A stretch of DNA of 64,000 nucleotides from positions 1,549,501 to 1,613,500 of the forward strand of contig NC_011146.1 of NCBI RefSeq assembly GCF_000020725.1, read 5' to 3'. The notes under the pieces are model-generated. The model saw only the letters and a program-made list of their open reading frames with translations, was not told the origin of the DNA and ran no database searches. The stretch comes from Citrifermentans bemidjiense Bem. Lineage in GTDB: Bacteria > Desulfobacterota > Desulfuromonadia > Geobacterales > Geobacteraceae. This document shows positions 8,019 to 14,714 of the stretch, in pieces; position 1 is the stretch's first letter, and each line of letters begins with the position of its first letter. Position numbers and translations under genes: made by a program.

Positions 8019-8243
8019 TTAGCCTCCTCCTACCAATGGAAACAGTGAAAGGGTGTCGTGGTCGGAGAGTTTGGAGTCGAGTTCCCCGTGCCTGCCGTTC
8101 AGCATGACGATGCCGATCTCCTCCTCGGTGAGTCCGAGGCTCAGCACTACCGCCCGCACGTCGGTCCCTTCGGGGAGTTCCTGCTCTGCCACCTTGAACC
8201 TGCCGTTTCTAAATGTCGCGAAAAGCTTGAGCGTGATCAGCAT
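8019..8243 (-). CDS. MoaD/ThiS-like ubiquitin-fold sulfur carrier
   Basis: A 74-residue beta-grasp protein ending in LFPLVGGG. The terminal Gly-Gly is adenylated and thiocarboxylated in MoaD, making it the sulfur donor for the molybdopterin dithiolene. The start is ATG 8243; the longer frame reaching 8366 runs into the AOR terminator and is rejected. It is followed directly by its probable activating enzyme and preceded by an AOR gene. No moaE is seen in the window, so the large subunit of molybdopterin synthase must be encoded elsewhere. Confidence 0.9.
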   Translation of the reverse strand: MLITLKLFATFRNGRFKVAEQELPEGTDVRAVVLSLGLTEEEIGIVMLNGRHGELDSKLSDHDTLSLFPLVGGG

Positions 8244-8272
8244 GTGGCACCTGCGAATTCGTGTGTATAAAC

Positions 8273-8307
8273 GAAAAAGCCCGGCGTGACTTTTGGTCAC
8301 GCCGGGG
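8273..8307 (-). terminator. Terminator downstream of the AOR gene
   Basis: An 11-bp perfect stem (CCCGGCGTGAC with GTCACGCCGGG) and a 5-nt loop, followed on the minus strand by CTTTTTCG. It lies between the AOR stop codon and the MoaD-like gene, so part of the transcription should stop here. Confidence 0.88.
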
Positions 8308-8320
8308 AGTGGAGCGGTTA

Positions 8321-10051
8321 TTAGAAGTTCCAGAACTCGTCGATCTCTGCGTCGGTGAAGTCCCACACCGCATTGTGCGGCGCCACCGGCTCGTTCTTGA
8401 AGAAGTCCGGGAGGCGGTCGTGCACGTTGGTGAGCCCTGCTTCCTGGTTGAACTTGCGCTCAAGCTTCAGGACATGCTTGCCCAGGTTGGTGACGTCGTC
8501 GCCGGTAAGGGCGATGCCGAAGCGGGCGTTGATCATGTCGATCAGGGCCGGGAGGCACTCCGGTATGTCGAGAGCCGGGAAGGCCACGAAGATGCACATG
8601 CCGGTGGAGTCGACCGCAGCGGTCGCGATCTGCAGGTTGCGAGAGAGTTCTACTTGGCCGTCCTTCTTGAGCGGATCGACGTAGCCGCCGACGTTCAGGA
8701 TGTTGGTGGCGATGGTGTAGCCGGAGGTGTGGTCGGCGCCCATGGTGCTGGTCGCGTAGGTGATGCCGATACCCTTGACGGAGCGCGGGTCGTAGGCCGG
8801 GATCGCCTGGTTCTTGACCACCGGGACGCGGGTGACGCCGTAGGTACGGCCGACGGAGCCGGCGCCGCCGCCGAGGATGCGGCCCAGGGCAGTCCCTTTG
8901 CCGATCTCTTCGGTCAACAGGCGGAGCATTTCCTTGGAATCGCCCCAGTTGAGGATGCCGGCTTCCATGGCGACGCCGAACATGACGGCGGTCTCGATGG
9001 AGTCGATCCCGATGTCGTCCATCAGGTTGTCGGCGCGGGCGATGTCGTCCAGGTTGTCGATGCAGCAGTCAGCGCCCAGGCCCCAGATGGTCTCGTACTC
9101 AAAGCCGGAGGTGACGTACTTGCCGTCCTTGTCGTTATAGACCTGCGAGCACTGGATGATGCAGCCTGCATGGCAGCCGTGCTTCACCTTGCCGCCGCGT
9201 GCCGCGATGGTGTCGTGCATGGTCTCGCCGGAAATCTTGTCGTGCCCTTCGAACTGGCCGGTGGTGAAGTTCCTGGTCGGAAGACCGCCTGCTTCGTTGA
9301 GGATGTTGACGAGGACGTTGGTGCCGTAGGTCGGCAGGCCTTCGCCGGAGACCGGGTGGTCGAGAAGCGCCTTGGAGAACGCCCTTGCCGCGGTCTTGAA
9401 TTTCTCCGGATCTGCTATGGTCACGGGTTTGGAGCCTTCACCGTCGATGGAGATGAATTTGATCTGCTTGGAGCCCATGACTGCGCCCAGGCCGCCACGG
9501 CCGTGGCTGCGGATCTTGCTGTCCGGGTCCTTAACAGAGATGTTTGCCGCGGTCATCTTCAGTTCACCGGCGATGCCGATGGTGAGGACGCCGGTCTTCT
9601 TGCCCAGGCGCTGCTCCACTGCGTCGATGACGGCGAAGTTGCCGACGCCTAAGAGTTCCTTCTCTTCGTTGATGGTGACGCCGTTGATGCCTACGGAGAG
9701 GTTGTACCAGGTGCCGGATTTCGGAGCGCCTTCGATGATGAGGGCCTTGATGCCGAGTTTAGCCAGCATCTGCGCGGCGGTGCCGCCGGCGTTGGACTCC
9801 TTGATGCCGCCGGTGAGGGGGCTCTTGGCGCCTGCGGAGAGGCGGCCGGAGTTGGCTGCGGCGGTGCCGGTCAGAAGGCCCGGTGCGAAGCAGAGGACGT
9901 TCTGCGCGGAGAGCGCATGACAGGTCGGCGGTACTTCAGCGGCCACGATGGTGGAGGTCAGGGCGCGGCCGCCCAGGCCCGCCCAGGCTGCCGGAACTTC
10001 TTCGATCTTCGTGGTGAGGTCGGTCATGTTGACGCGAAAAATCTTATCCAT
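8321..10051 (-). CDS. aor: Aldehyde:ferredoxin oxidoreductase, tungstopterin type
   Basis: Oxidises aldehydes to carboxylic acids and reduces ferredoxin, or works in reverse, using a tungsten bis-pterin and a 4Fe-4S cluster in the cytosol. The 576-residue protein has the AOR family layout. The N-terminal domain contains TGGIKESNAGGTAAQMLAKL and IRSHGRGGLGAVMGSK; the cluster motif HGCHAGCIIQC (CxxxCxxxC) lies near the middle; a later Cys in the C-terminal part would complete the cluster. ATG 10051 is preferred over a TTG at 10060 because of the GGGAG box. A Moco-riboswitch-like leader lies between this gene and the alcohol dehydrogenase upstream, and the flanking genes make pterin cofactor. 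Confidence 0.95.
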   Translation of the reverse strand: MDKIFRVNMTDLTTKIEEVPAAWAGLGGRALTSTIVAAEVPPTCHALSAQNVLCFAPGLLTGTAAANSGRLSAGAKSPLTGGIKESNAGGTAAQMLAKLGIKALIIEGAPKSGTWYNLSVGINGVTINEEKELLGVGNFAVIDAVEQRLGKKTGVLTIGIAGELKMTAANISVKDPDSKIRSHGRGGLGAVMGSKQIKFISIDGEGSKPVTIADPEKFKTAARAFSKALLDHPVSGEGLPTYGTNVLVNILNEAGGLPTRNFTTGQFEGHDKISGETMHDTIAARGGKVKHGCHAGCIIQCSQVYNDKDGKYVTSGFEYETIWGLGADCCIDNLDDIARADNLMDDIGIDSIETAVMFGVAMEAGILNWGDSKEMLRLLTEEIGKGTALGRILGGGAGSVGRTYGVTRVPVVKNQAIPAYDPRSVKGIGITYATSTMGADHTSGYTIATNILNVGGYVDPLKKDGQVELSRNLQIATAAVDSTGMCIFVAFPALDIPECLPALIDMINARFGIALTGDDVTNLGKHVLKLERKFNQEAGLTNVHDRLPDFFKNEPVAPHNAVWDFTDAEIDEFWNF

Positions 10052-10095
10052 GCTTTTCAAGCTCCCTTTTAATTAGTTTCCGGCATCGGTGCCGG

Positions 10096-10192
10096 CGCTC
10101 CTTTCCAAGAGGGAGGCTCCGCCGTTTCCAGCGAAACCCGTTGGCCTGGCTCCGTGAGGGTGGTCCCTTTTAGGCGGCGCATGGCTCGGAGA
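10096..10192 (-). promoter_or_regulatory. Candidate Moco/Tuco riboswitch in the AOR leader
   Basis: Read on the minus strand, the leader contains GCCTCCCTCTTGGAAAGGAG. This closely resembles the conserved 3' portion of the Moco RNA motif (GCCUCCCGUAUCUGGAAAGG in the E. coli moaA leader as recalled). A CTCCGAGCC segment at the 5' end could close the outer helix with GGAG, and a GGCC precedes a hairpin in the middle. The third helix appears short, as described for variants linked to tungsten cofactor. The position, directly before an AOR that carries the cofactor, fits feedback control. A CCGGCA/TGCCGG hairpin follows before the ribosome site. Covariation was not tested. Confidence 0.55.
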
Positions 10193-10195
10193 TTC

Positions 10196-10223
10196 AAAAC
10201 CCCTCCCCCGCCAGGGGGAGGGG
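10196..10223 (-). terminator. GC-rich hairpin between the ADH and AOR genes
   Basis: A 10-bp stem (CCCCTCCCCC with GGGGGAGGGG, loop GCCA) is followed on the minus strand by TTTTG. It resembles the half hairpins of the interspersed repeat family and can terminate or attenuate transcription leaving the alcohol dehydrogenase gene. The AOR leader begins right after it. Confidence 0.65.
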
Positions 10224-10248
10224 AGCTTTGCTGCTATGCTGCTGGTTC

Positions 10249-11412
10249 TTACATTGCGTCCTTGAAGATCTGGACGACCTGCTCAAGGGTTGCCTTGCGC
10301 GGGTTGGTGAACTGGCAAGCGTCCTTCTTCGCGTTCTCAGCCATGATGGTGAGGTCGGCTTCCTTGACGTTGAGGGCCTTGAGGCCGGTCGGGATGCCGA
10401 TGGAAGCGGAGAGGGTGCGGATCCTGTCGATTGCCTTCTGGCCTGCTTCGGTCACGGAGAGGCCGTCGATGTTCTCGCCGAGGGCTTTCGCGATGTCGGC
10501 GAAACGCTTCGGGCAAGCGATCAGGTTGTACTGGCTGACGGCCGGGAGCAGGATGGCGTTGCAGACGCCGTGCGGCAGGTTGTAGAAGCCGCCCAGCTGG
10601 TGAGCCATGGAGTGAACGTAGCCAAGCGATGCGTTGTTGAACGCCATGCCGGCCAGGTACTCGGCGTAAGCCATCTTGTCGCGCGCCTCGAGGTCTTCGC
10701 CGTTGGCAACTGCCTTGGAGAGGAACTCGGCGATCAGCTCGATTGCCTTGATGGCGCAAGCGTCGGTGATCGGGGTAGCGATGGTGGACACGTACGCCTC
10801 GACGGCGTGGGTCAGTGCGTCCATGCCGGTTGCCGCGGTCAGTGCCGCCGGCTTGCCGACCATGAGCAGCGGGTCGTTGATCGCGACGTTCGGGGTGCAG
10901 CGCCAGTCGACGATCGCCATCTTCACGTGGGTGTCGGTGTTGGTGATGATGCAGAAACGGGTCATTTCGGACGCGGTGCCTGCGGTGGTGTTGATGGCCA
11001 CGAATGCCGGCATCGGCTTGGTGGTCTTGTTCACGCCTTCGAGATCGCGGATGTGGCCGCCGTTGCCGATGACCATGCCGATGCCTTTAGCGCAGTCATG
11101 GGAGGAACCGCCGCCCAGGGAGATGATCGCGTCACAGCCGTTGTCCTGGTACACCTTCACGCCGTCGTGCACGTTGATGTCGGTCGGGTTGGGCTCTGCG
11201 CCGTCGAAGATGACTGCGGAAACACCGGCCTCTTCAACCTGGGATTTGATCTTGTCGGCAACGCCCATGGCCGAGAGGCCTTTGTCGGTAACGATCAGCG
11301 CCTTGGATGCGCCCAGTGCCTTGATCTGGCCACCGGTCTCTTTAGCGGAACCAATACCCATCAGTGATACTGTCGGAATGTAGAAACCGTACGTCTGCTC
11401 TCCTAATGCCAT
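10249..11412 (-). CDS. Iron-containing alcohol dehydrogenase
   Basis: NAD-dependent group III alcohol dehydrogenase of 387 residues. The nucleotide-binding segment is ISLGGGSSHDCAKGIGMV. Metal ligands are expected in the helical domain: DALTHAVEAYVS, then HSMAHQLGGFYNLPHGVCNA, which holds the conserved His residues. It oxidises primary alcohols such as ethanol to aldehydes, or reduces aldehydes. The aldehyde:ferredoxin oxidoreductase immediately downstream would oxidise the aldehyde to the acid, a pairing known for ethanol oxidation in anaerobes. The actual alcohol cannot be read from the sequence. Confidence 0.95.
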   Translation of the reverse strand: MALGEQTYGFYIPTVSLMGIGSAKETGGQIKALGASKALIVTDKGLSAMGVADKIKSQVEEAGVSAVIFDGAEPNPTDINVHDGVKVYQDNGCDAIISLGGGSSHDCAKGIGMVIGNGGHIRDLEGVNKTTKPMPAFVAINTTAGTASEMTRFCIITNTDTHVKMAIVDWRCTPNVAINDPLLMVGKPAALTAATGMDALTHAVEAYVSTIATPITDACAIKAIELIAEFLSKAVANGEDLEARDKMAYAEYLAGMAFNNASLGYVHSMAHQLGGFYNLPHGVCNAILLPAVSQYNLIACPKRFADIAKALGENIDGLSVTEAGQKAIDRIRTLSASIGIPTGLKALNVKEADLTIMAENAKKDACQFTNPRKATLEQVVQIFKDAM

Positions 11413-11923
11413 TTGTCTTTCCCCCTGTTGTTGTGTCCGGATTTCAAGCCCGGTTGTTTAACCATTGCGTAGGTCCAAGTTGCATACACTGTCCTAAAAC
11501 GGTTTTCTAGGTTATCGCAAACCCCATACCAGAATCTGCCAGAGTCGCATTTTTTTCGGCATCTGTTATTTTTTTGTCAGATACCGTATACTTAACGCAC
11601 ACCATGTTTACACGACTTCTCCCCCCCGTTTTGGGGCTCGTTCTGAAAAGGAACAAAGGTCGTGTTCCATTATGGAGCGATTGCTCCGTTGTGGTACGTC
11701 TGTTTTGGTCAGCGATACATCATCTCATCCCTGCCTCGAAAGCTCCCCTGCAGCAGCGCGAAAAACCTTTGTTCCTCATGTATTCACTATGTTAGTGCCT
11801 CATCTCCCCATGACGCCGCACTTTTGTCCGACGTTTTGTCGCAGTTGGTATCGATATTGCCTTTGTATACAAACAGGCAGTACACGAGGCGGATCCCTTT
11901 ATTAAGAATTTGGGAGTTGCGGC
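11413..11923. other. Divergent intergenic region between ADH and moaA with two inverted repeats
   Basis: About 510 bp with no convincing gene, lower in GC than the flanks. It holds two adjacent inverted repeats, GGAACA-N7-TGTTCC (11650-11668) and GGAGC-N4-GCTCC (11674-11687), and the related blocks CCATTATGG and CCGTTGTGG. These may be regulator sites for one of the two divergent genes. No clear sigma-54 or sigma-70 promoter could be assigned with confidence. Confidence 0.4.
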
Positions 11924-12904
11924 ATGGCACTGATCGATGCCTACGGCAGGCGCATAAACTATTTGAGACTCTCGGTCACCGACCGCTGCAACATGCGCTG
12001 CAGCTACTGCATGCCGGCGCAAGGCGTGGAGAAGCTCGAGCATAAAGAGATGCTGAGCTACGAAGAGCTCTACCGGGTAGCCGGCGCCTGCATCGCACAG
12101 GGGATAGAGAAGATCCGGGTGACCGGCGGGGAACCGCTGGTGAGGAAGGGAATCGTGCCTTTCTTGGAGCGTCTGGCGAGGGTGCCTGGCTTGAAGGAGC
12201 TGGTGCTGACCACCAACGGACTGCAACTGGAGGAGATGGCCCAGCCCTTAAAGCGCGCCGGGGTGGCGCGGCTCAACATCAGCCTCGATTCGCTCAGGCC
12301 CGAGGTCTTCGCCCGCATCACCCGTGGGGCGGACCTGAAGCGGGTGCTCTCCGGGATAGAGGCAGCAGAAAAGGCGGGTTTCGCGAACCTCAAAATAAAC
12401 ATGGTAGTGATGCGCGGGGTTAACGACGACGAGATCCTGGACTTCGCCGCCCTCAGCATCGAAAAGCCGTACACGGTGCGCTTCATAGAGTACATGCCGA
12501 CCCTGCAGGACGAGGGGTGGAACGCGCAAAGCATGCCGGGGAGCGAGATCCTCGCGCGGATCGCCGAGCGCTATCCGCTCCTCCCCATGGTGGGTGCAGA
12601 GATGGCGGGACCGGCCCGCAACTTCAAGATAGAGGGCGCGGCCGGGGCCATCGGGATCATCACCCCGGTTTCCGGGCACTTCTGCGAGAGCTGCAACAGG
12701 ATCCGGGTCACCGCCGCCGGCAGGATGCGCGGCTGCCTCTTCTCCGACCAGGGTGTCGATCTCAAACCGCTGCTGCAGAGCCTCGATCCCTACCGGCTGC
12801 AGGAAGAGATCCGGCGCATCGTGACGCACAAGCCGGGGCGGCATCACATTGCCGAGCCGGAAGCGGAGAAGATAACGGTCAACATGTCCCGCATCGGTGG
12901 GTGA
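11924..12904 (+). CDS. moaA: GTP 3',8-cyclase
   Basis: Radical SAM enzyme for the first step of molybdopterin synthesis: GTP to 3',8-cyclo-GTP. The 326-residue protein shows the N-terminal cluster motif VTDRCNMRCSYCMP, the SAM-binding GGEPLVRKG, a second cluster site with CESCNRIRV and a later GCLFSD, and a C-terminal Gly-Gly (RIGG) as expected for MoaA. GGAG lies 9 nt before the ATG. It is transcribed away from the ADH-AOR unit but serves the same cofactor pathway. The next gene encodes a MOSC protein. Confidence 0.97.
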   Translation: MALIDAYGRRINYLRLSVTDRCNMRCSYCMPAQGVEKLEHKEMLSYEELYRVAGACIAQGIEKIRVTGGEPLVRKGIVPFLERLARVPGLKELVLTTNGLQLEEMAQPLKRAGVARLNISLDSLRPEVFARITRGADLKRVLSGIEAAEKAGFANLKINMVVMRGVNDDEILDFAALSIEKPYTVRFIEYMPTLQDEGWNAQSMPGSEILARIAERYPLLPMVGAEMAGPARNFKIEGAAGAIGIITPVSGHFCESCNRIRVTAAGRMRGCLFSDQGVDLKPLLQSLDPYRLQEEIRRIVTHKPGRHHIAEPEAEKITVNMSRIGG

Positions 12905-12922
12905 AGCAGGGGCTGGAACTGC

Positions 12923-12996
12923 AGGGGCTGGGGGCTGGGGGCTAGGGGCCAGGGGCTAGGGGCTAGGGGCTAGGGGCTAGGGGCTAGGGGTTGGGA
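12923..12996. repeat. Heptamer tandem repeat (GGGGCTA) between moaA and the MOSC gene
   Basis: About ten units of GGGGCTA and close variants (GGGGCTG, GGGGCCA, GGGGTTG). The central five units are perfect. Each unit has a run of four G, so the plus strand could form G-quadruplexes. The repeat lies in the putative moaA-MOSC transcript and would also be prone to length change by slippage. Confidence 0.9.
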
Positions 12997-13053
12997 ACAG
13001 CGAACAAGCCTTCAGCACCTGGATCAGGGACAGGGATTACGGAGGAAAGAGAT

Positions 13054-13485
13054 ATGTCCGGTTCGATAGTCGCGGTAAGCGTGAGCAAGAGCAAAGGGGA
13101 GAAAAAGACTCCGATGGAGTCGGTGCATGTCCGGGAAAACTTCGGCATCATCGGTGACGCCCATGCTGGCGATTGGCACCGCCAGGTGAGCCTCCTGGCC
13201 CAGGAGAGCATCGATAAGATGGTCTCGCTGGGGCTCTCCGTGGGGCCCGGCGACTTCGCGGAGAACATAACCACCCGCGGAGTGGATCTGGTCAACCTCC
13301 CGATCGGCTCGCGGCTGGCCATAGGCCCGGTGGTGCTGGAGATTTCCCAGATCGGAAAGGTCTGCCATACCCGCTGCGCCATCTTCTACCAGGCCGGCGA
13401 TTGCGTCATGCCTAAGGAAGGGGTATTCGCCACGGTGGTGAGCGGCGGAGTGGTAAGACCCTCAGACGAGATCGAGCTGCTGTAA
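13054..13485 (+). CDS. MOSC-domain protein
   Basis: A 143-residue stand-alone MOSC (molybdenum cofactor sulfurase C-terminal) domain. Seen are GIIGDAHAGDWHRQVSLL near the N-terminus, then VGPGDFAENITTRGVDLVNL, and the conserved Cys in QIGKVCHTRCAIF. MOSC domains bind sulfurated metal-pterin or carry sulfur to it. The protein probably helps mature or handle molybdenum/tungsten cofactor, consistent with moaA just upstream; the exact reaction is unknown. ATG 13054 is set by GGAGGAAAGAGAT directly upstream; a longer frame from 12991 starts inside the heptamer repeat and is rejected. Confidence 0.92.
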   Translation: MSGSIVAVSVSKSKGEKKTPMESVHVRENFGIIGDAHAGDWHRQVSLLAQESIDKMVSLGLSVGPGDFAENITTRGVDLVNLPIGSRLAIGPVVLEISQIGKVCHTRCAIFYQAGDCVMPKEGVFATVVSGGVVRPSDEIELL

Positions 13486-13526
13486 CAGGCAGCATAAAAA
13501 AGGAAGCAGCAAGCAAGGGGGAGTGT

Positions 13527-13715
13527 ATGAAGGACCGGAGCCAGAAGAAAGCCAACATCATCTCGATCCGCATGAGCGACGACGAGAGGGACGCCATTCA
13601 GCAGCTGATGGACAGCAAGGGGAAGAAAGCTTCTTCCATCATGCGCGAGGCATTCGCCCTGTTCAAGGAGCAGTGGGAGATTTCCAAGCGCATGGAAGCG
13701 CCGCTGGAGCAGTAA
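13527..13715 (+). CDS. Small ribbon-helix-helix-like protein
   Basis: 62 residues. The segment KANIISIRMSDDERDAIQQL looks like the beta strand and first helix of an Arc/CopG-type ribbon-helix-helix DNA-binding fold, followed by a second helix (KASSIMREAFALFKEQWE). A GGGAG box precedes the ATG. It stands at the head of the etfB-etfA-oxidoreductase series on the same strand, so a role as a local repressor is plausible but unproven. No toxin partner of the usual size is adjacent, so a toxin-antitoxin role is not supported. Confidence 0.7.
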   Translation: MKDRSQKKANIISIRMSDDERDAIQQLMDSKGKKASSIMREAFALFKEQWEISKRMEAPLEQ

Positions 13716-13732
13716 CGGCCACTAAAAGCTTT

Positions 13733-13777
13733 GGTGGACCACATGGACTCTATGGACCTGGTGGACCCGATGGACGT
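13733..13777. repeat. Nonamer tandem repeat NNTGGACNN, copy A (before etfB)
   Basis: Five 9-bp units: GGTGGACCA, CATGGACTC, TATGGACCT, GGTGGACCC, GATGGACGT. It ends 45 bp before the etfB start codon. A second five-unit array with matching unit order lies before etfA (14650-14694). The arrays are non-coding. Confidence 0.85.
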
Positions 13778-13822
13778 GGCTGAGAGCAGATAAAAGTTAA
13801 CTGGAGAGAGAGGTTTTAGCCC

Positions 13823-14635
13823 ATGTACGTGGTTGCTTGCATTAAACAGGTTCCGGACACTACCCAGGTGCAGATCGATCCGGTGACCAACACGCTGGTG
13901 CGCGACGGTATCCCCTTCATCATCAACCCCTACGATACGCACGCGCTGGAGGAGAGCCTGCGCATGAAGGGACGCTACGGCTTCAAGGCCGCGGCTCTCT
14001 CCATGGGCCCGCCCAACGCGGAAGCGGCCCTCAGAAAGGCGCTCGCGCTCGGCGTGGACGAAGCCATCCTCCTTTCCGACCGCGCCTTCGGCGGCGCCGA
14101 TACCCTTTCCACCAGCAACGTCCTCGCTGCCGCCATCAGCAAGCTGGCGCAGGACGATGAGGTGGGGATCGTGTTCTGCGGCAAGCAGACCATTGACGGG
14201 GATACCGCGCAGGTCGGCCCGGGCATTGCGATACGGCTCGGTTTTTCGCAGCTTACCCTGGTGGACCGCATCGAGCACCTGGATTTCCTGGCAAAGAAGA
14301 TCAGGGTCAGGCGCAAGCTGGAAGGGCGCTACGAGATCGTGGAAGCGAAACTCCCCGCCATGATCACCGTGGTGCGCGAACTGAACCGCCCCCGCTACCC
14401 AACGGTGCCGATGCGCCTGAAGGCTTCCAAGGGCGAGGTGAGGGTCTGGGACAACAGCGAGCTGAAGCTCGATCCCAACAGCATCGGGCTCAAGGGGTCG
14501 CCGACCTGGGTGAGCAGGATCTTCTCTCCCGAGCGGAGCAAGGGCGAGATGCTCGGCGACGGCCTGAACGACCCGAAGGGGACCGCGCGCCTCCTGGTGG
14601 AGCGGCTTTTGGCCAGGGACATGCTGGCGGTGTAG
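13823..14635 (+). CDS. etfB: Electron transfer flavoprotein, beta subunit
   Basis: 270 residues. The start MYVVACIKQVPDTTQVQIDP and the segment FCGKQTIDGDTAQVGPGIA are characteristic of EtfB, where the second forms the AMP/FAD-contacting loop. It pairs with the alpha subunit encoded next to make a heterodimeric ETF that takes electrons from acyl-CoA dehydrogenases. The membrane FeS oxidoreductase two genes down is the probable electron acceptor on the way to menaquinone. Spacing to etfA is 79 bp and includes the second nonamer array. Confidence 0.95.
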   Translation: MYVVACIKQVPDTTQVQIDPVTNTLVRDGIPFIINPYDTHALEESLRMKGRYGFKAAALSMGPPNAEAALRKALALGVDEAILLSDRAFGGADTLSTSNVLAAAISKLAQDDEVGIVFCGKQTIDGDTAQVGPGIAIRLGFSQLTLVDRIEHLDFLAKKIRVRRKLEGRYEIVEAKLPAMITVVRELNRPRYPTVPMRLKASKGEVRVWDNSELKLDPNSIGLKGSPTWVSRIFSPERSKGEMLGDGLNDPKGTARLLVERLLARDMLAV

Positions 14636-14649
14636 TCACTAACAAACCT

Positions 14650-14694
14650 TGTGGACTGAATGGACGCCATGGACTTGGTGGATGTGATGGACGT
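14650..14694. repeat. Nonamer tandem repeat NNTGGACNN, copy B (before etfA)
   Basis: Five 9-bp units: TGTGGACTG, AATGGACGC, CATGGACTT, GGTGGATGT, GATGGACGT. Units 4 and 5 correspond to units 4 and 5 of copy A, so the whole 45-bp array seems to be one mobile or conserved element. It ends 20 bp before the etfA start. Confidence 0.85.
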
Positions 14695-14714
14695 GACCGA
14701 AAGTGGGGAGAATG

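Noticed and set aside
8261-9652. 463-codon plus-strand frame opposite AOR
   Set aside because: Antisense shadow of the AOR gene with no family similarity visible.
13527-13715. Toxin-antitoxin antitoxin
   Set aside because: The ribbon-helix-helix protein has no adjacent small toxin gene; the next gene is etfB.
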